Numbered from the stretch's first letter, positions 1 through 9,246 are shown. The stretch is DNA of 36,663 bases from Chrysophaeum taylorii (GCA_029834535.1 JAQMWT010000160.1:1-36663), one strand, 5' to 3'. Made by a program: numbers and translations. Notes: a model not told the origin generated them from the sequence alone.

Positions 1-138
1 CCCATTTGTACTTCGTTCAGTTACGTATTGCTCACTGGGCATCGGGACGAAACAGTCCGAAGAACCCGGATGTCAAAAACCCCTAGTCGAAGACCAGAAA
101 GATAGCGTCATTCTTTCACCGATCGTCGGCTCGCACAA

Positions 139-1495
139 ATGAACTGCTGGCTGAACAGAACGGGCGCGGCGTCCCCAAGGGCAAGGAGCTTGGAGCTGCT
201 GTGGGCGATGTTAACCGGTGGGCTGCCGAAAGCGATACCCACTCGAAGCAACGTGCTTGAAATACCAATAACCGTGGTTCTCGACAGAGCGCGCCGCACG
301 TCGTCGAGGCCGGCTGTCGTGTCCAGGAACGTCATTAACCAGGCTGACGTCGCGCCAGAGATCGAGGACATGTTGAGCGACCAGTACGAAAGCCTAGGTT
401 CTGATACAGACGCGACCACAGAGACCGACGCCCCCTCTAGAGCCGTCGAGCCCGCTTCTTCCTCCGCGTCTCGCGGCAAGGTTCCTCAGCCATTAACTGA
501 CTTCGAGTGGAGCGTCAACTCGCAGCTCGAGGCGGCCATGCAGCCACCCATGAAACTCACTCTCCAGACGGAAGGCGACGTTCCAGTGGCCGACATGGAG
601 CGAGTGTACACATTATCGTTGCGTCAAGTCGCTTGAGAAACCGGAGCTGTGTGTCCCAAGACGACACACCGGCATTGGCCCGAATCGCAAATTCGATGAT
701 ATGCCCTGGGAATATGTTGACCAGTCCACTCAAACTTTCCGTCAGGTGCTTGTCGAAGAACTGAAGCGGCGCCACCTGCGCCGCGCGCCAGCGAAGGCGG
801 TGATGATTTTGATGGCGTTGAATCCAACGCCCAAGCTAAACAACATTCTGCCGCAGGCACAGGCCAAGCTCGCGACTGTCACGTTCGAGGCAGCTTGGGA
901 GGAAGCGGCGGATAGACTCGCTTCGTTTCAGCCAGAACCGACGCAGCCTTCGCCCTATAAGAAGAAGCGTCGTACTGCCGCCTCCAACTCCGACTCAGAC
1001 GACGATCTTTCGACCTCGGTGATGATAACGAATCAGCGGATGAGCCAGTCACTACGCGGCAGAAACACGACGCTCACATCGAGCTGGCTAAGTTCCGGGC
1101 GATGACTTATGATACATACCAGCAATTCGTTGTCGAAGATGGAGTTCGCGGCAAGCGTCTCGATATGACAAAGATGTATGCGAACTCGATGATCCGCGAC
1201 GAATACCCGACGGCGACCTTGCTGTTTGATAGTAGGGCTGCGCACAGATCACTGAAGCTCACGAGGAGCGGGTCTTCAGGTTCACGAAGCTGACCAAGAT
1301 GCCGCTTCGCTCTCGCCTCAGGCCCAGGCTGCTCAAGGCCTTTGTCATCGAACATAACTTCCCCATCTGGAAGAACTCGACGGCATCGACTACGACCGCC
1401 TTTGGGCGTTGTTCAAAAACGCCAAACACCACTGGTGAGCACGACAATCCAGTACGACACCGAGGTCGATGATGAAGAGTCCGGCGCCGAAAATG
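139..1495 (+). pseudogene. hAT transposase, C-terminal half, broken
   Basis: The product would be the C-terminal half of an hAT-superfamily DDE transposase, an enzyme that cuts and rejoins transposon ends. It shows the AxNPxxK segment (ALNPTPKLNN, near 820-845) corresponding to the A-L-D-P-R-x-K motif of hAT enzymes. Further on is a degraded dimerisation region with RVFRFTKLTK and RSRLRPRLLKAF (about 1270-1340, after a frame change). Compared with the better copy on the minus strand at 16785-19774 it has several small indels that break the frame, for example near 250, 620, 1010 and 1240. The sequence before 139 matches the same gene out of frame. It is inactive by itself. Confidence 0.85.
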
Positions 1496-2051
1496 ATCAC
1501 CCTATAGTCCTCGCACCTCCTCTGGGCGTTTTCTCTCTTCCCTCGATGACGCCCTTCCTTTTCTTTTCCTCCTCTTCCGTGTCTCCGCTTCCTGCGGCTC
1601 CGCGCCTATGCTCATAGCGCGAACACCAACTCCCTGCCCCCTGGCTTCTAGGCAATCTTCTCGTCAGCAGCTGCCCTGCCTTGAGCTTGCGCTTTGCCTT
1701 GCCGCCACCTCCTTCGTGTTCGCACCGCCGGATCCTGTCCAAGTCGCAGCCTTGCGCCGTGAGTCCAACACCGCTCGCGCCTCTCCTGTCCCCGCTCGCC
1801 GCCCCAGCGGGCTTCAATCGCGCACCATGCGTAAACAGACTTCGGATCAAACGGGCGAGGGCACAGTTACGTAATGAACGTGTTTGATGGCAATGGCGGC
1901 ATGAATTCGAAGTTGCCTCTTTTCGCCACAAGTGCGGACAACGTGCAGACTCGGGCGCCGCAGGTGCAGGTGTGCCTTGGACGCGCGTATACGGGGCTGG
2001 GGACGCAGCTTCGTAGTAGACGCGGACAGCCCCAGATGCGGGCACGGTCAC

Positions 2052-2226
2052 GGATGCGTATAATACGCGGATGCAGACACGTCTCGGATGCGGACACGCC
2101 GCGGATGCGGACACGCCGCGGATGCGGACACGCCGCGGATGCGGACACACGTCGCGGATGCGGACACGCCCCGCCAGGAGCGGATGCGGATAACACGCGG
2201 ACGCGGATGACCAGCGGATGCGGTCT
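2052..2226. repeat. 17-bp minisatellite near the hAT end
   Basis: Tandem, slightly degenerate copies of GCGGATGCGGACACGCC lie just inside the hAT terminus. The same unit sits near both ends of the complete element (16073-16225 and 19996-20217). Arrays of short subterminal motifs are typical transposase-binding regions in hAT elements; binding here is inferred. Confidence 0.85.
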
Positions 2227-2272
2227 TGCCTCGGATGCGGGGAAAGTGTCCGTGAGCATCTTTAGCGCGCCC

Positions 2273-3714
2273 GCGCAACCCTACCCGCACGCTCAGCATT
2301 ATGCGGATCTACAAAGCTCACTGCCGCTCTGCAAACCGGCAATACGACTACCTCGAATCGACTTGGCAGTCTTCACCTTGCCGTGTCAACATCGGAGTAA
2401 TGACGGCTATGCCACTCCGGTGACCGCCGACCTTTTCGTCAAATAACAAACCCGCTTTGTTCGTTGCACGCTCCCGACATATGCCATTGTCGAGAATGTG
2501 CCCCCAAACCCCGAACTCATCACGAGTACACTGAACTCGCCAAATGCTATCAGCGCAACGGTTACTTCGGACACTCCGGTGTTTACAATGCCTCCGCTTT
2601 TGGCGACGTCACAAGCAAGAACCGCTATCTCGCTGTATATGCGACACCGCTCCGGCTAACCTCGAGAAAACCGCTTTCTTGGTTAATATCTCCTCCGAGC
2701 ATGGCCTCTACTGAACCACAGTCACACCATCCCCGCAGTTCTGGATCGCACCCCGCCCGTGGCACGTGACCCGCTCCACCTTGGACTATTGCCAGCACAA
2801 GGCCACATTTTCCCACAAACCCGCCAACGCCTCTAAACTCTCGATTTCCGAACATGCACGCATCTGCAGTGATTGCACGCTTCACAAGCCCTTCACGGAT
2901 CTAGGTCTAGACGCAGACGGCACTCCCTACGCTTCCATGACCAACATGTCCCATCTCTTGGTTTCACATTGCTGCGCAACTTGTCGCAACATCCAACTCT
3001 CGCCGCGGAACACGCTCCGCTGTTTTTGCGCATCCGAGTCTCAATGTGCACCATTTGGATGGAGCCATCACCGGCACTGTCGCTACTGCCGTCGCATGTG
3101 GCTACTTCCGCGCTCCCTCACCCTACATTCCAGGCCCCCTCGGATATTGGACTGTTATCAACCCGCAGTCTTCTCCCAACGCACACCATTTCCCTGGATG
3201 TTCCCAAGGTACCGCCTTTCTGGTCGTCGCCTACACCAACTCCTTGGCAGCCGCTCACAGCTGAACGCGCCCCTCCACGTGGGTCCACTATAGGAATCGC
3301 TCGCATCCCGGCTTTGCCGCGATCGATTCACAGGGCGAATCACACTCGATGACCCCACGGGGCTCATAAAGTCAAAGCACGTCCACTTACGCGGACTATG
3401 TCGGCCACATCGGAGACACGCTTCAGAAACGCACCAAGTGCTACTCGGTCACTGGCTCGTACCCAACCAGCACGAGCGCCCATCTGACCACATCGCTATG
3501 CGACTCTCAATGAATCGCAGAGTTCGGACACCACTCGGACCCAGAACTGCTCCGCCTGTTCCAACAGCACCCGCCGTACTTCGCGTTCAATGCGCTGGCA
3601 ACACCGTCCGCACAACATGCTGCAGGCCAAGTAGCCGCTGTCCTCGCACTCCACGAATCGCATCACCACGTGAACTTTCACGTCGAACAAGTGCAGGCCA
3701 GTAAGTTCACCTAG
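2273..3714 (+). pseudogene. Retroelement C5-cytosine methyltransferase, C-terminal part (left-arm copy)
   Basis: This is the C-terminal two thirds of a DNA (cytosine-5) methyltransferase domain carried by an LTR retroelement, the counterpart of 14508-16004. Motif IV is FTLPCQ, with the catalytic Cys codon at 2384-2386. Motif VI is IVENV (GAG AAT GTG at 2492-2500). Motif VIII is SGVYNASAFGDVTSKNRY (about 2575-2630). Motif X resembles ALANTVPHNML but is damaged here (about 3590-3625). A TAA follows FVK at about 2443 and several one-base indels break the frame. The gene ends at TAG 3712-3714, inside the following repeat block. The N-terminal part is absent because this copy starts at the hAT target duplication. 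Confidence 0.85.
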
Positions 3715-3992
3715 TCCCAATCTCTAACCCCAGTAAGTTCACCTTGTCCCAGTAAGTTTCATATAAGTTCACCTGGTCGGAAGTTCTCCTAGCTCACACC
3801 CTCCCTTTGAGCTCGTCGCTCTCACCCCCGCCAATCCAAGCTGCTTTGATCCGCACGCGCCGCCAACCCTTGAGTTTACTCGACCCAGTAAGTTCACCTG
3901 GTCCCAGTAAGTTCACCTGGTCACTCAGCTCACCTAGTCCCAATCTCGAACCCCAGTAAGTTCACCTGGTCTCAGTAAGTTCACCTACAATG
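3689..3992. repeat. Direct-repeat block, unit CCAGTAAGTTCACCT
   Basis: At least six full copies of CCAGTAAGTTCACCT, plus partial ones, occur as direct repeats in two clusters (3689-3780 and 3890-3992) either side of a roughly 110-bp unique core. The larger string including CCAATCTC is also repeated in both clusters. The block begins inside the last codons of the methyltransferase and abuts the Helitron fragment, so it may be the end of one of them or a small non-autonomous element. No protein is encoded. Confidence 0.8.
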
Positions 3993-3994
3993 CG

Positions 3995-4590
3995 CGTGTA
4001 GACGCCGGGAGGGCTTATCGGTATTGCGCAGCACGTGTGGGGTAGGGTGGAGTCGTCGACCCAGAAGAGCAAATCCTCGGGGCTGCCGATCGACAGAGAG
4101 CCACGTAGAGCTGGACGTGACAGAAGACGGGCTTGGGAAGAGGACGCCGACCTCGCGGGGCGTCTGGCCCTGGCTCTGTTGATCGTTTGGCGTAGGCGGG
4201 CCTTAAGGGATACAGGTTGGAGGAGCCTCGGTGACACGACACGATCGATCATGTATCTGGTACCGTTGCAGTGGCCGTGCGACGGGTCGAGGTTGCGAAG
4301 ACTTTAAGCTCGCGATCAAAGTCAGCATGCCGTTGGTTGTCAGGGAGTTGAAAACTCGACTGTAAAGAGCGAGGCGTCGGCTTCCGACCCAACCTAGTCG
4401 GCCGAAAAGAACTCCGACGCCTCGTCTCCGGAGAAAAGGCCGCGGTCATGCGCGCGTTGTCAGCATCGACAACATCGTTTCGACGGGGCGTGAGAATGGC
4501 GCGCTGAAAGAGCCGCCGCGGGTCGTGGAAATAGTCTGCGAGGTCGCCGTAGACGGTTTGGAGGATCACTGCCTGGCTCGCGTCTACCTG
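3995..4590 (-). pseudogene. Helitron PIF1-like helicase, C-terminal fragment (left-arm copy)
   Basis: Read on the minus strand, this matches the C-terminal end of the Rep-helicase protein of Helitron rolling-circle transposons. It carries AILTPRRNDV, the NLDPSHGHCNGTR segment that corresponds to the LRNL..GLCNGTR signature, and the end motif VFCHVQLYVAL, the PIF1 motif VI form of LYVALSR. Stretches between these motifs are deleted or frameshifted, so it is a dead relic. The Rep domain and helicase motifs I-III are absent. The right-arm copy at 13625-14235 keeps TINKSQGQT more clearly. Confidence 0.85.
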
Positions 4591-4611
4591 ATCCTCACCC
4601 TAAATTGGGGG

Positions 4612-4851
4612 ACAAACAAACAAACAAACAAACTAACTAACTAACTAACTTCAGACTCCCGAGCATGGGAGCCAGGCCGGACCGACAGGAGCCAGTCCGG
4701 AATCACGGGCCTGTAGACGAGGGCGCCGAAAGGTGGGTCGGGGGAGAGTGATCATCAAGCTTGTTGCCATGCGACGAGGAGACCGCGATGTGACTGACCA
4801 ACTCGTCGATAACCTTCCGTCTGCGCCCCCGGCAATACCCCCGTCCCACTG
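4612..4851 (-). mobile_element. SINE-like element, 5'-truncated (left-arm copy)
   Basis: This is the reverse complement of the short interspersed element also found at 9367-9732, 13350-13596, 30437-30723 and 32296-32648. On the minus strand it runs from CAGTGGGACGGGGG through CTCGGGAGTCTGAAGTTAG and ends in a (TTAG)n(TTTG)n tail (4612-4650 on the plus strand). About 110 bp at its 5' end, relative to 32296-32648, are missing. It lies head-to-head with the non-LTR element that follows. Confidence 0.85.
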
Positions 4852-4866
4852 AGACAAACAAACAGG

Positions 4867-6884
4867 CCCACAAACCCACCCACATCCTTCATTCTCCCCA
4901 CTCACACACCCCCTCTTCGCAGTCGACATTTACAGACAAACAAACAGGCGAGGTTGACGCTCAGGTGAGCTACATGAGCCGCATTCGCACCAAGCTCCAG
5001 AACGTCACCCTCCACTGCAAGTACTCGTTGGGCCCCTACTGCATAGCCCCGCGCATGGACTACATCGCGCAACACTGCTACCCCACCAATGCCTTGAGCG
5101 CGCTCCGCCGCTTCGACGTTGCCGTCCTCAGCTTCGTCGCCACAGCACTTGGCGCAGAGCCGCGTCAGGTTTTTGACTCCATCAACATCGTCCTTCCAAC
5201 GCCACCGCCTTCCTGCTCGGTGGGGGTGGCGGAATTCGCTCCAGCCGACCTCAGCCCCGCCGCCTTTGTTGGCACGGCGGCCCAGGCCCTACACCTCGTC
5301 GACCTTCGCGATCCTACGGGTGCCTTGGAGGACCCTGGCTACCTCCCCGCCTCGCCTCGTCCTGGGTGCCACTTCTTTTCGCACAGGTAACGAGCTGCAC
5401 CGTTGGCACCACCTCCTCGCATCCGGTTGCCGCCTGGGGCGGACCTCGAGACTGCGTGGGACTTCGGGCTGATCTCCGTACCACGCTGGCTTCCCGGCGG
5501 CGCTGGTTCCGGCGACCCCGCCAACGTTCATCGTCGACGGTCCTCTCTCCCGCGAATTCGTCTCCATGGGCGTCCTCGTCGACCCCACCATCTCGACACC
5601 CGTGCTCATACCCCAACTCCAGCGTGCTCTAACCTCCCAGCGCGAGACAGCTCGGGCCTGCACTCCAGCGCCTTGCGGCCTTCCCATCACCGATGCACTT
5701 CGAGTAGCGGCGTCCTCATGGGATCGCTTCTCGACCACGTTCATCAGCTCGTGGCCCAGCTCCGCCCTTCAAATCCCCAACCGCTGCTGGGCTGGGTGTG
5801 CCCAGTACTTTGGCTACCCCTCTCCAGCTTGTTCGGGCCTCGTGGGCACTCGCATTCTGGGCACTGACGTCGTTCTCGACGCTCACGGCAAGGTGCTTCT
5901 CACGCAGGCCAACCTTGTCAACCGCGGAGGAGCGCGGACCACCTGGCATGACGGCCAGCTCGAGTGCGTCCACTGCAGCGTCAAAGAGGCCGGCATCCCA
6001 GCCCTGTCCGAGGTTTTCGGCATCTTTGCTGACGTCGTCGCCCCTACCATTCGCACGCGCCTCTACGGCCGGTACCGAGGCAATCTCGCCCGTCGCCACG
6101 TCGTCCCAGACATCCTCACCACGCTCGACAACAAGGAGCAACTCTACGACATCAAAACCCTCGCTTGGGGTTCGTTCTACACCGCCCACGCCCTCCATCC
6201 CTCCCACCCGTCGCCTGTCGATCGGCGCGCAGCGCAAGTCCACTCCGAATACCTCGCTCACGCCCGCGGCATCGACGCCATCATCCCCCAGCCGGGTACA
6301 GCACCACCGCCTGGCTTCTTGGGCCCTGTCGAACAGCGGCTACGTAGCTACGGCACCGTCGCCGGCCTCGTCTTTGGTGCCTTCGGTGAGGCCAGCGCGG
6401 CGTGCCACGCTCTCGCCCAAACATGCGCAGAGCGCATCGCTGCGCGAACCTGGGTGGCAAGCGGCTGCGCCAACTTCACAGAGGCAAAGGCGGCCCAAAC
6501 TCGTCGCATCTACCGTGAGTGGGGGATCGCCAACGCATTAGGCCGGGCTCGCTGTGCCCTCACCGCCCTCACCCATGTCGCCGCCTCGGGGAACACCACC
6601 CAGGCCGCCCGATCCCAGCAGGACGTCACCCTTCGTCGCACATACGTCCGGCGGCAGCATGCGTACGACCTACGGGCGGGGCCCGTCCTCTCTTCGCCTG
6701 CCCCACGACTCGGCGATGACCCCGACTAGGTCCCGCGTACTTATCTCCGCCCGTCAGGCACATCCCTCCTACCCCACAAACCCACCCACATCCTTCATGC
6801 TCCCCACACACACCCCCCTCTTAGCAGTCGACATTTAAAGACAAACAAAAAAACAGACAAACAAACAGACAAACATCTGTCGAT
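4867..6884 (+). mobile_element. Non-LTR retroelement, 5'-truncated (left-arm copy)
   Basis: This retroelement 3' portion consists of the coding region (4949-6729), a 3' untranslated region and a CAAA-rich tail ending near 6884. An 80-bp piece of the same 3' UTR (6773-6860, with CCCACATCCTTCAT and GCAGTCGACATTTA) also lies directly upstream at 4867-4947. The coding part therefore starts just after a second copy of its own tail. The reverse-transcriptase catalytic domain is absent, as expected for 5' truncation during target-primed insertion. Confidence 0.75.
4949..6729 (+). pseudogene. Non-LTR reverse transcriptase C-terminus with PD-(D/E)XK nuclease (left copy)
   Basis: The reading frame enters as GEVDAQVSYMSR with no start codon. 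SALRRFDVAVLSFVATALG and DLSPAAFVGTAAQAL resemble the region after the RT thumb in many non-LTR proteins, where the context is usually LP..GGLGLRS. Further on is WHDGQLDCVHCSVKEAG. Then comes VVPDILTTL...LYDIKTL, a PD-x12-DIK nuclease core (PD near 6106-6111, DIK at 6148-6156), with QVHSEY downstream. The stretch GLVFGAFGEAS follows. The frame from 5566 to the TAG at 6727 is intact (387 codons); upstream there are frameshifts near 5200-5550. The minus-strand copy at 11467-13251 keeps the opposite half in frame. I infer a restriction-like endonuclease that nicks the target; the family (CRE/R4-like or other) is not resolved. Confidence 0.75.
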
Positions 6885-7160
6885 TAGTAGTTAGGATAGG
6901 CAACAATACGCAATGGCATCCCCAGCCCCGGAGCCATCAATCAGGTTGCAGAATTCTTCTAGAGCATCTCCAGCCGTCTCCTATCAGAGGAGGACCTCCA
7001 CCTCACCTCCCTCTTCAATGCCGTAGCAGATGCTCACCATGCTGCGATCCGCAAGCCAAGCAAATCGAAAAACCTCGAGACGCTACTCGCCGAGGCCACA
7101 GTTGCTAAAGTCCGTGTTGACAAGCGACCCAGCCCCCCTAGCGCTTCGACTGCCGCTCTG
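6885..7160 (+). pseudogene. Possible gag C-terminal fragment
   Basis: After the non-LTR tail, a frame is open from about 6915 to 7211 apart from one TAG near 6961. It encodes ISSRLLSEEDLHLTSLFNAV, which resembles ISDEILLSEADCDAAEFLQV in the gag of the minus-strand methyltransferase retroelement (about 21440-21510). I read it as a damaged piece of gag from a related element; the similarity is short. Nothing marks a start codon. Confidence 0.4.
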
Positions 7161-7375
7161 CCCCCCTTGCACAAGCCCGGTACCATTCAGCACGCGAAAA
7201 TAGTGCCTTAGGTCACTCGCTGGCACCGGGCTTGTCCGAGGGGGGGGGGGGGCGCGAGAACAGCGTTTTGCTGGGCGAGGGGGCCGCCACCCCCCAGCGC
7301 CAAAGTTTTGTGCCCGGGGGGGAGTCTGCGACCTCCCAGCACGAAAGTTTCGTGCTAGGGGGGTGTCTGACCACC
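7161..7375. repeat. GC-rich hairpin element cluster A
   Basis: Several short perfect or near-perfect inverted repeats lie side by side. CCCCCCTTGCACAAGCCCGG (7161-7180) pairs with CCGGGCTTGTCCGAGGGG (about 7227-7244). A CCCCCCAGCGCCAAAG / TTTTGTGCCCGGGGGG hairpin lies near 7289-7320. CCTCCCAGCACGAAAG / TTTCGTGCTAGGGGGG lies near 7333-7365. Poly-G/poly-C edges flank each unit. They look like small palindromic insertions. A related unit recurs in reverse orientation in cluster B (7925-8054). Confidence 0.75.
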
Positions 7376-7924
7376 GCGCACGCACTCTAGAAGAGGCCTC
7401 GAATGCTTGCCGAGCGCCCAGGCGGTCCGCATAGCTATAGAACTACGGACGGCCACGGACTGGGTGCCGGCGACTCGGCCGGGAGGGAGCACCTCTGCTA
7501 GCCTCGAGCTCTTCGCGGGCATAGGCGTTAAAAGAATCGGACAAGAGGAGGCTCGGCTGCAGGAAAATCACAGTGGCTTAGCCATACGCGCGACTCCGAG
7601 CCGTAAAACTTGTCGGGATATTGTACGCGCCCTGTCCTCAAGACGACGATGATGACGACAACGAACCGCCCCCCGCGAACATGGCGAGGTCAACGAGCCA
7701 GACTCCGTCGACGAGCCCGCCCTCGACGAGGAGGAGGATGAGAGCCCAGCTCCAGAGGAGAACCTCCGCGACTACCTCATGGACCTCGGAGACGCCTCAT
7801 TCTACCATGAGGCCGCCACATTCCTTGCGACCCATTCAGCGTCGCCAAAGACCCCCCTCGAAACCCAATTTCCCTGCCAAACTGTAGCCTACATTGCAGA
7901 GCCACTCCGGTGCTGCGGTGCCCG
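7376..7924 (+). pseudogene. Acidic retroelement polyprotein fragment with a methyltransferase motif I-like segment
   Basis: From 7407 one frame contains LELFAGIG (7503-7526), the sequence expected at motif I of C5-cytosine methyltransferases, followed by unrelated residues. From about 7640 another frame encodes a very acidic stretch with DEPALDEEEDE and ENLRDYLMDLGDASFYHEAA. Similar acidic stretches end the gag at 21234 and separate methyltransferase from integrase in the copia-like element (about 30120-30200). It is probably the remains of a gag or linker region upstream of the integrase that follows. No start or complete domain is visible. Confidence 0.4.
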
Positions 7925-8054
7925 TCGTCCTAGGGGGGCATCCCTCCGCGCGTTATAGGGAGGCCTAGGGCAAGGGATACCGACCCCCCAGCGCTAGGCT
8001 TTCGTGCTGGGGGGGGCGTTTTTTTCGTGTTCTCGCGCCCCCCCCCCCCCCGGA
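7925..8054. repeat. GC-rich hairpin element cluster B
   Basis: A CCCCCCAGCGCTAGG / CTTTCGTGCTGGGGGG hairpin (about 7985-8015) is followed by GTGTTCTCGCGCCCCCC (about 8027-8045). The latter is the reverse complement of the GGGGGGGCGCGAGAACA string in cluster A (about 7246-7262). The cluster separates the acidic fragment from the integrase fragment and looks like an insertion in one retroelement coding region. Confidence 0.7.
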
Positions 8055-8056
8055 TG

Positions 8057-9083
8057 CGGCTGTCGCCAAGCCCCGCATCCACCACCAGCAACCAGAGATT
8101 CTTCGCCGCACGATTGCCGCCAATGTAACGAATCTCCGCCCAGGTGATGATCGGTATCTGCAAGACTGCAGCGAATGCAAGCGCTGTCAATCGCATGTCA
8201 GCTTCCGTCACAAGAACACTTCCTGGTCACAGGATGAACTAGCCTATGCTCCTGGCCAACATCTCCATATGGATGTCTCATACCCTACAAGCATCAGCGA
8301 ATGCTATGGTGGGTTTCGTTACATCATGCATTTTGTATGTATTATCTCGGCACACAAATGGGTATACTTCCGGAGGAAACTAGACGCGCAGGACGTTCTG
8401 GCTGGCATCCTCTACGTGGTCAATGTGATTAAGGTCGAATTCGATGTTTGTGTGAAAATCATCTCGTCTGATGCCTTTTCCACTTTCCGCTCCGAAGCTT
8501 TCCACCCGCTCAAGGTGCAACTCGGTATCCAGTTTCAAATCATTGGTCGCCACCTACACTAGCGGAACTTCGCGGAAAACATCATTAAGGAAAACACACG
8601 AGGCACTGTAGTTCGCCTCCTCAACCTTCGCAGTGTCCGCATCGAAGGAAAGCCTATTGCCGCCGAGTACTATCACCCGTTTGCTCTGCTGCAAAAGATC
8701 CAAGCCGGCAATCAGCGCTCTCATGGACTGCCCTCGCGCACTAACATGAACTGCACCGTCCCCCGGCGCATCATGTCACCCATGGCACCGCTCCTGAAGC
8801 TCCTTCCCTTTGGCGAACCTGTCACCTTCGTCTATCCTCACAGTCACAAATTGGAACCTTCCAGCGTCTCCGCCTCTTACCTTCATAGCAACAATTATCG
8901 CCCGAACCTCCCCGGCACAGACCGATTTATCCGTGATGTTCACAGCTCTATCCTGCTTGTACATCAGGGGCGATATGGAAAATCGTCACCTCTAACGACT
9001 TCCACGTTGATGCAGACATGCCAGTCAACCGCAACAAGGAGATCGAACGGATCAAACTTGAAGGGTTGATTGATCAAACTTAA
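8057..9083 (+). pseudogene. LTR-retroelement integrase, broken copy
   Basis: This is an integrase, the enzyme that inserts retroelement cDNA into the genome. An HH pair (RIHHQQPE, about 8078) and DCSECKRC (8164-8187) form the HHCC zinc-binding region. The catalytic core follows: D in HMDVS (8272-8274), D in ISSDAF (8470-8472) and E in NFAEN (8575-8577). The D-to-E spacing of 35 codons is exactly that of the copia-like integrase at 30819-31121. A TAG at 8560-8562 lies between the second D and the E. The frame then continues through about 9083 (EIERIKLEGLIDQT). No RT follows. It probably belongs to the same family as the minus-strand methyltransferase element, but linkage is not shown. Confidence 0.8.
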
Positions 9084-9215
9084 TGCAACATCGGAGTGAC
9101 CAAACTTAACTGATTAAACTTCTATAAAAAGTGGCCAATCTTGTGAATTTTTCCTTGGACATACATCAGATCGAGCAAACTTCAAATAAATTGACCAAGC
9201 TTGTTGACCAAACTT
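9049..9215 (+). repeat. Cluster of TGACCAAACTT-like repeats in AT-rich DNA
   Basis: Eight degenerate copies of TGAYCAAACTT occur within 170 bp at about 9049, 9071, 9097, 9111, 9133, 9174, 9192 and 9205, all in the same direction. The block is much more AT-rich than its surroundings and lies between an integrase end and a methyltransferase fragment. It holds no gene. Confidence 0.7.
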
Positions 9216-9246
9216 GACCGATCCCTATTTTTTACTAACGTTTGAG

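Larger units (their letters stand above)
33..2264 (+). mobile_element. hAT transposon, truncated copy (3' half)
   Basis: This copy has the transposase 3' half, the subterminal 17-bp minisatellite and the terminal sequence ending ...GAGCATCTTTA at 2264. GCGCGCCC follows at 2265-2272, the same 8 bases that flank the complete copy at 16013-20225. The first 32 bases of the window do not match the complete copy, so the 5' half is missing at the inverted-repeat breakpoint near 33. Confidence 0.88.
33..6779. repeat. Left arm of giant inverted repeat (6.7 kb)
   Basis: This segment is the reverse complement of 11422-18275. I matched it block by block: the hAT transposase end, the 17-bp minisatellite, the methyltransferase, the AGGTGAACTTACTGG block, the Helitron helicase, the SINE-like element and the non-LTR coding region all recur in reverse order on the other strand. 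In one stretch compared by eye (4021-4140 against about 14084-14203) only one single-base difference was seen. The outer end, near 33, cuts the hAT element abruptly. The inner end, at 6779, runs on smoothly into the 3' tail of the non-LTR element. Confidence 0.93.

Noticed and set aside
1874..2446. Open frames across the minisatellite encoding repeats such as RMRTRRGCGHAADAD, on both strands and in all copies
   Set aside because: They are a side effect of a 17-bp repeat without stop codons. The unit is non-coding hAT subterminal DNA.
5716..6261. Long minus-strand frames opposite the non-LTR coding region, and the matching plus-strand frames at 11928-12412
   Set aside because: GC-rich codon bias gives open antisense frames. 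The recognised protein is on the other strand.
7083..7385. Minus-strand proline/arginine-rich frame over the poly-G region
   Set aside because: Translation of hairpin elements and homopolymers, with no conserved motif.
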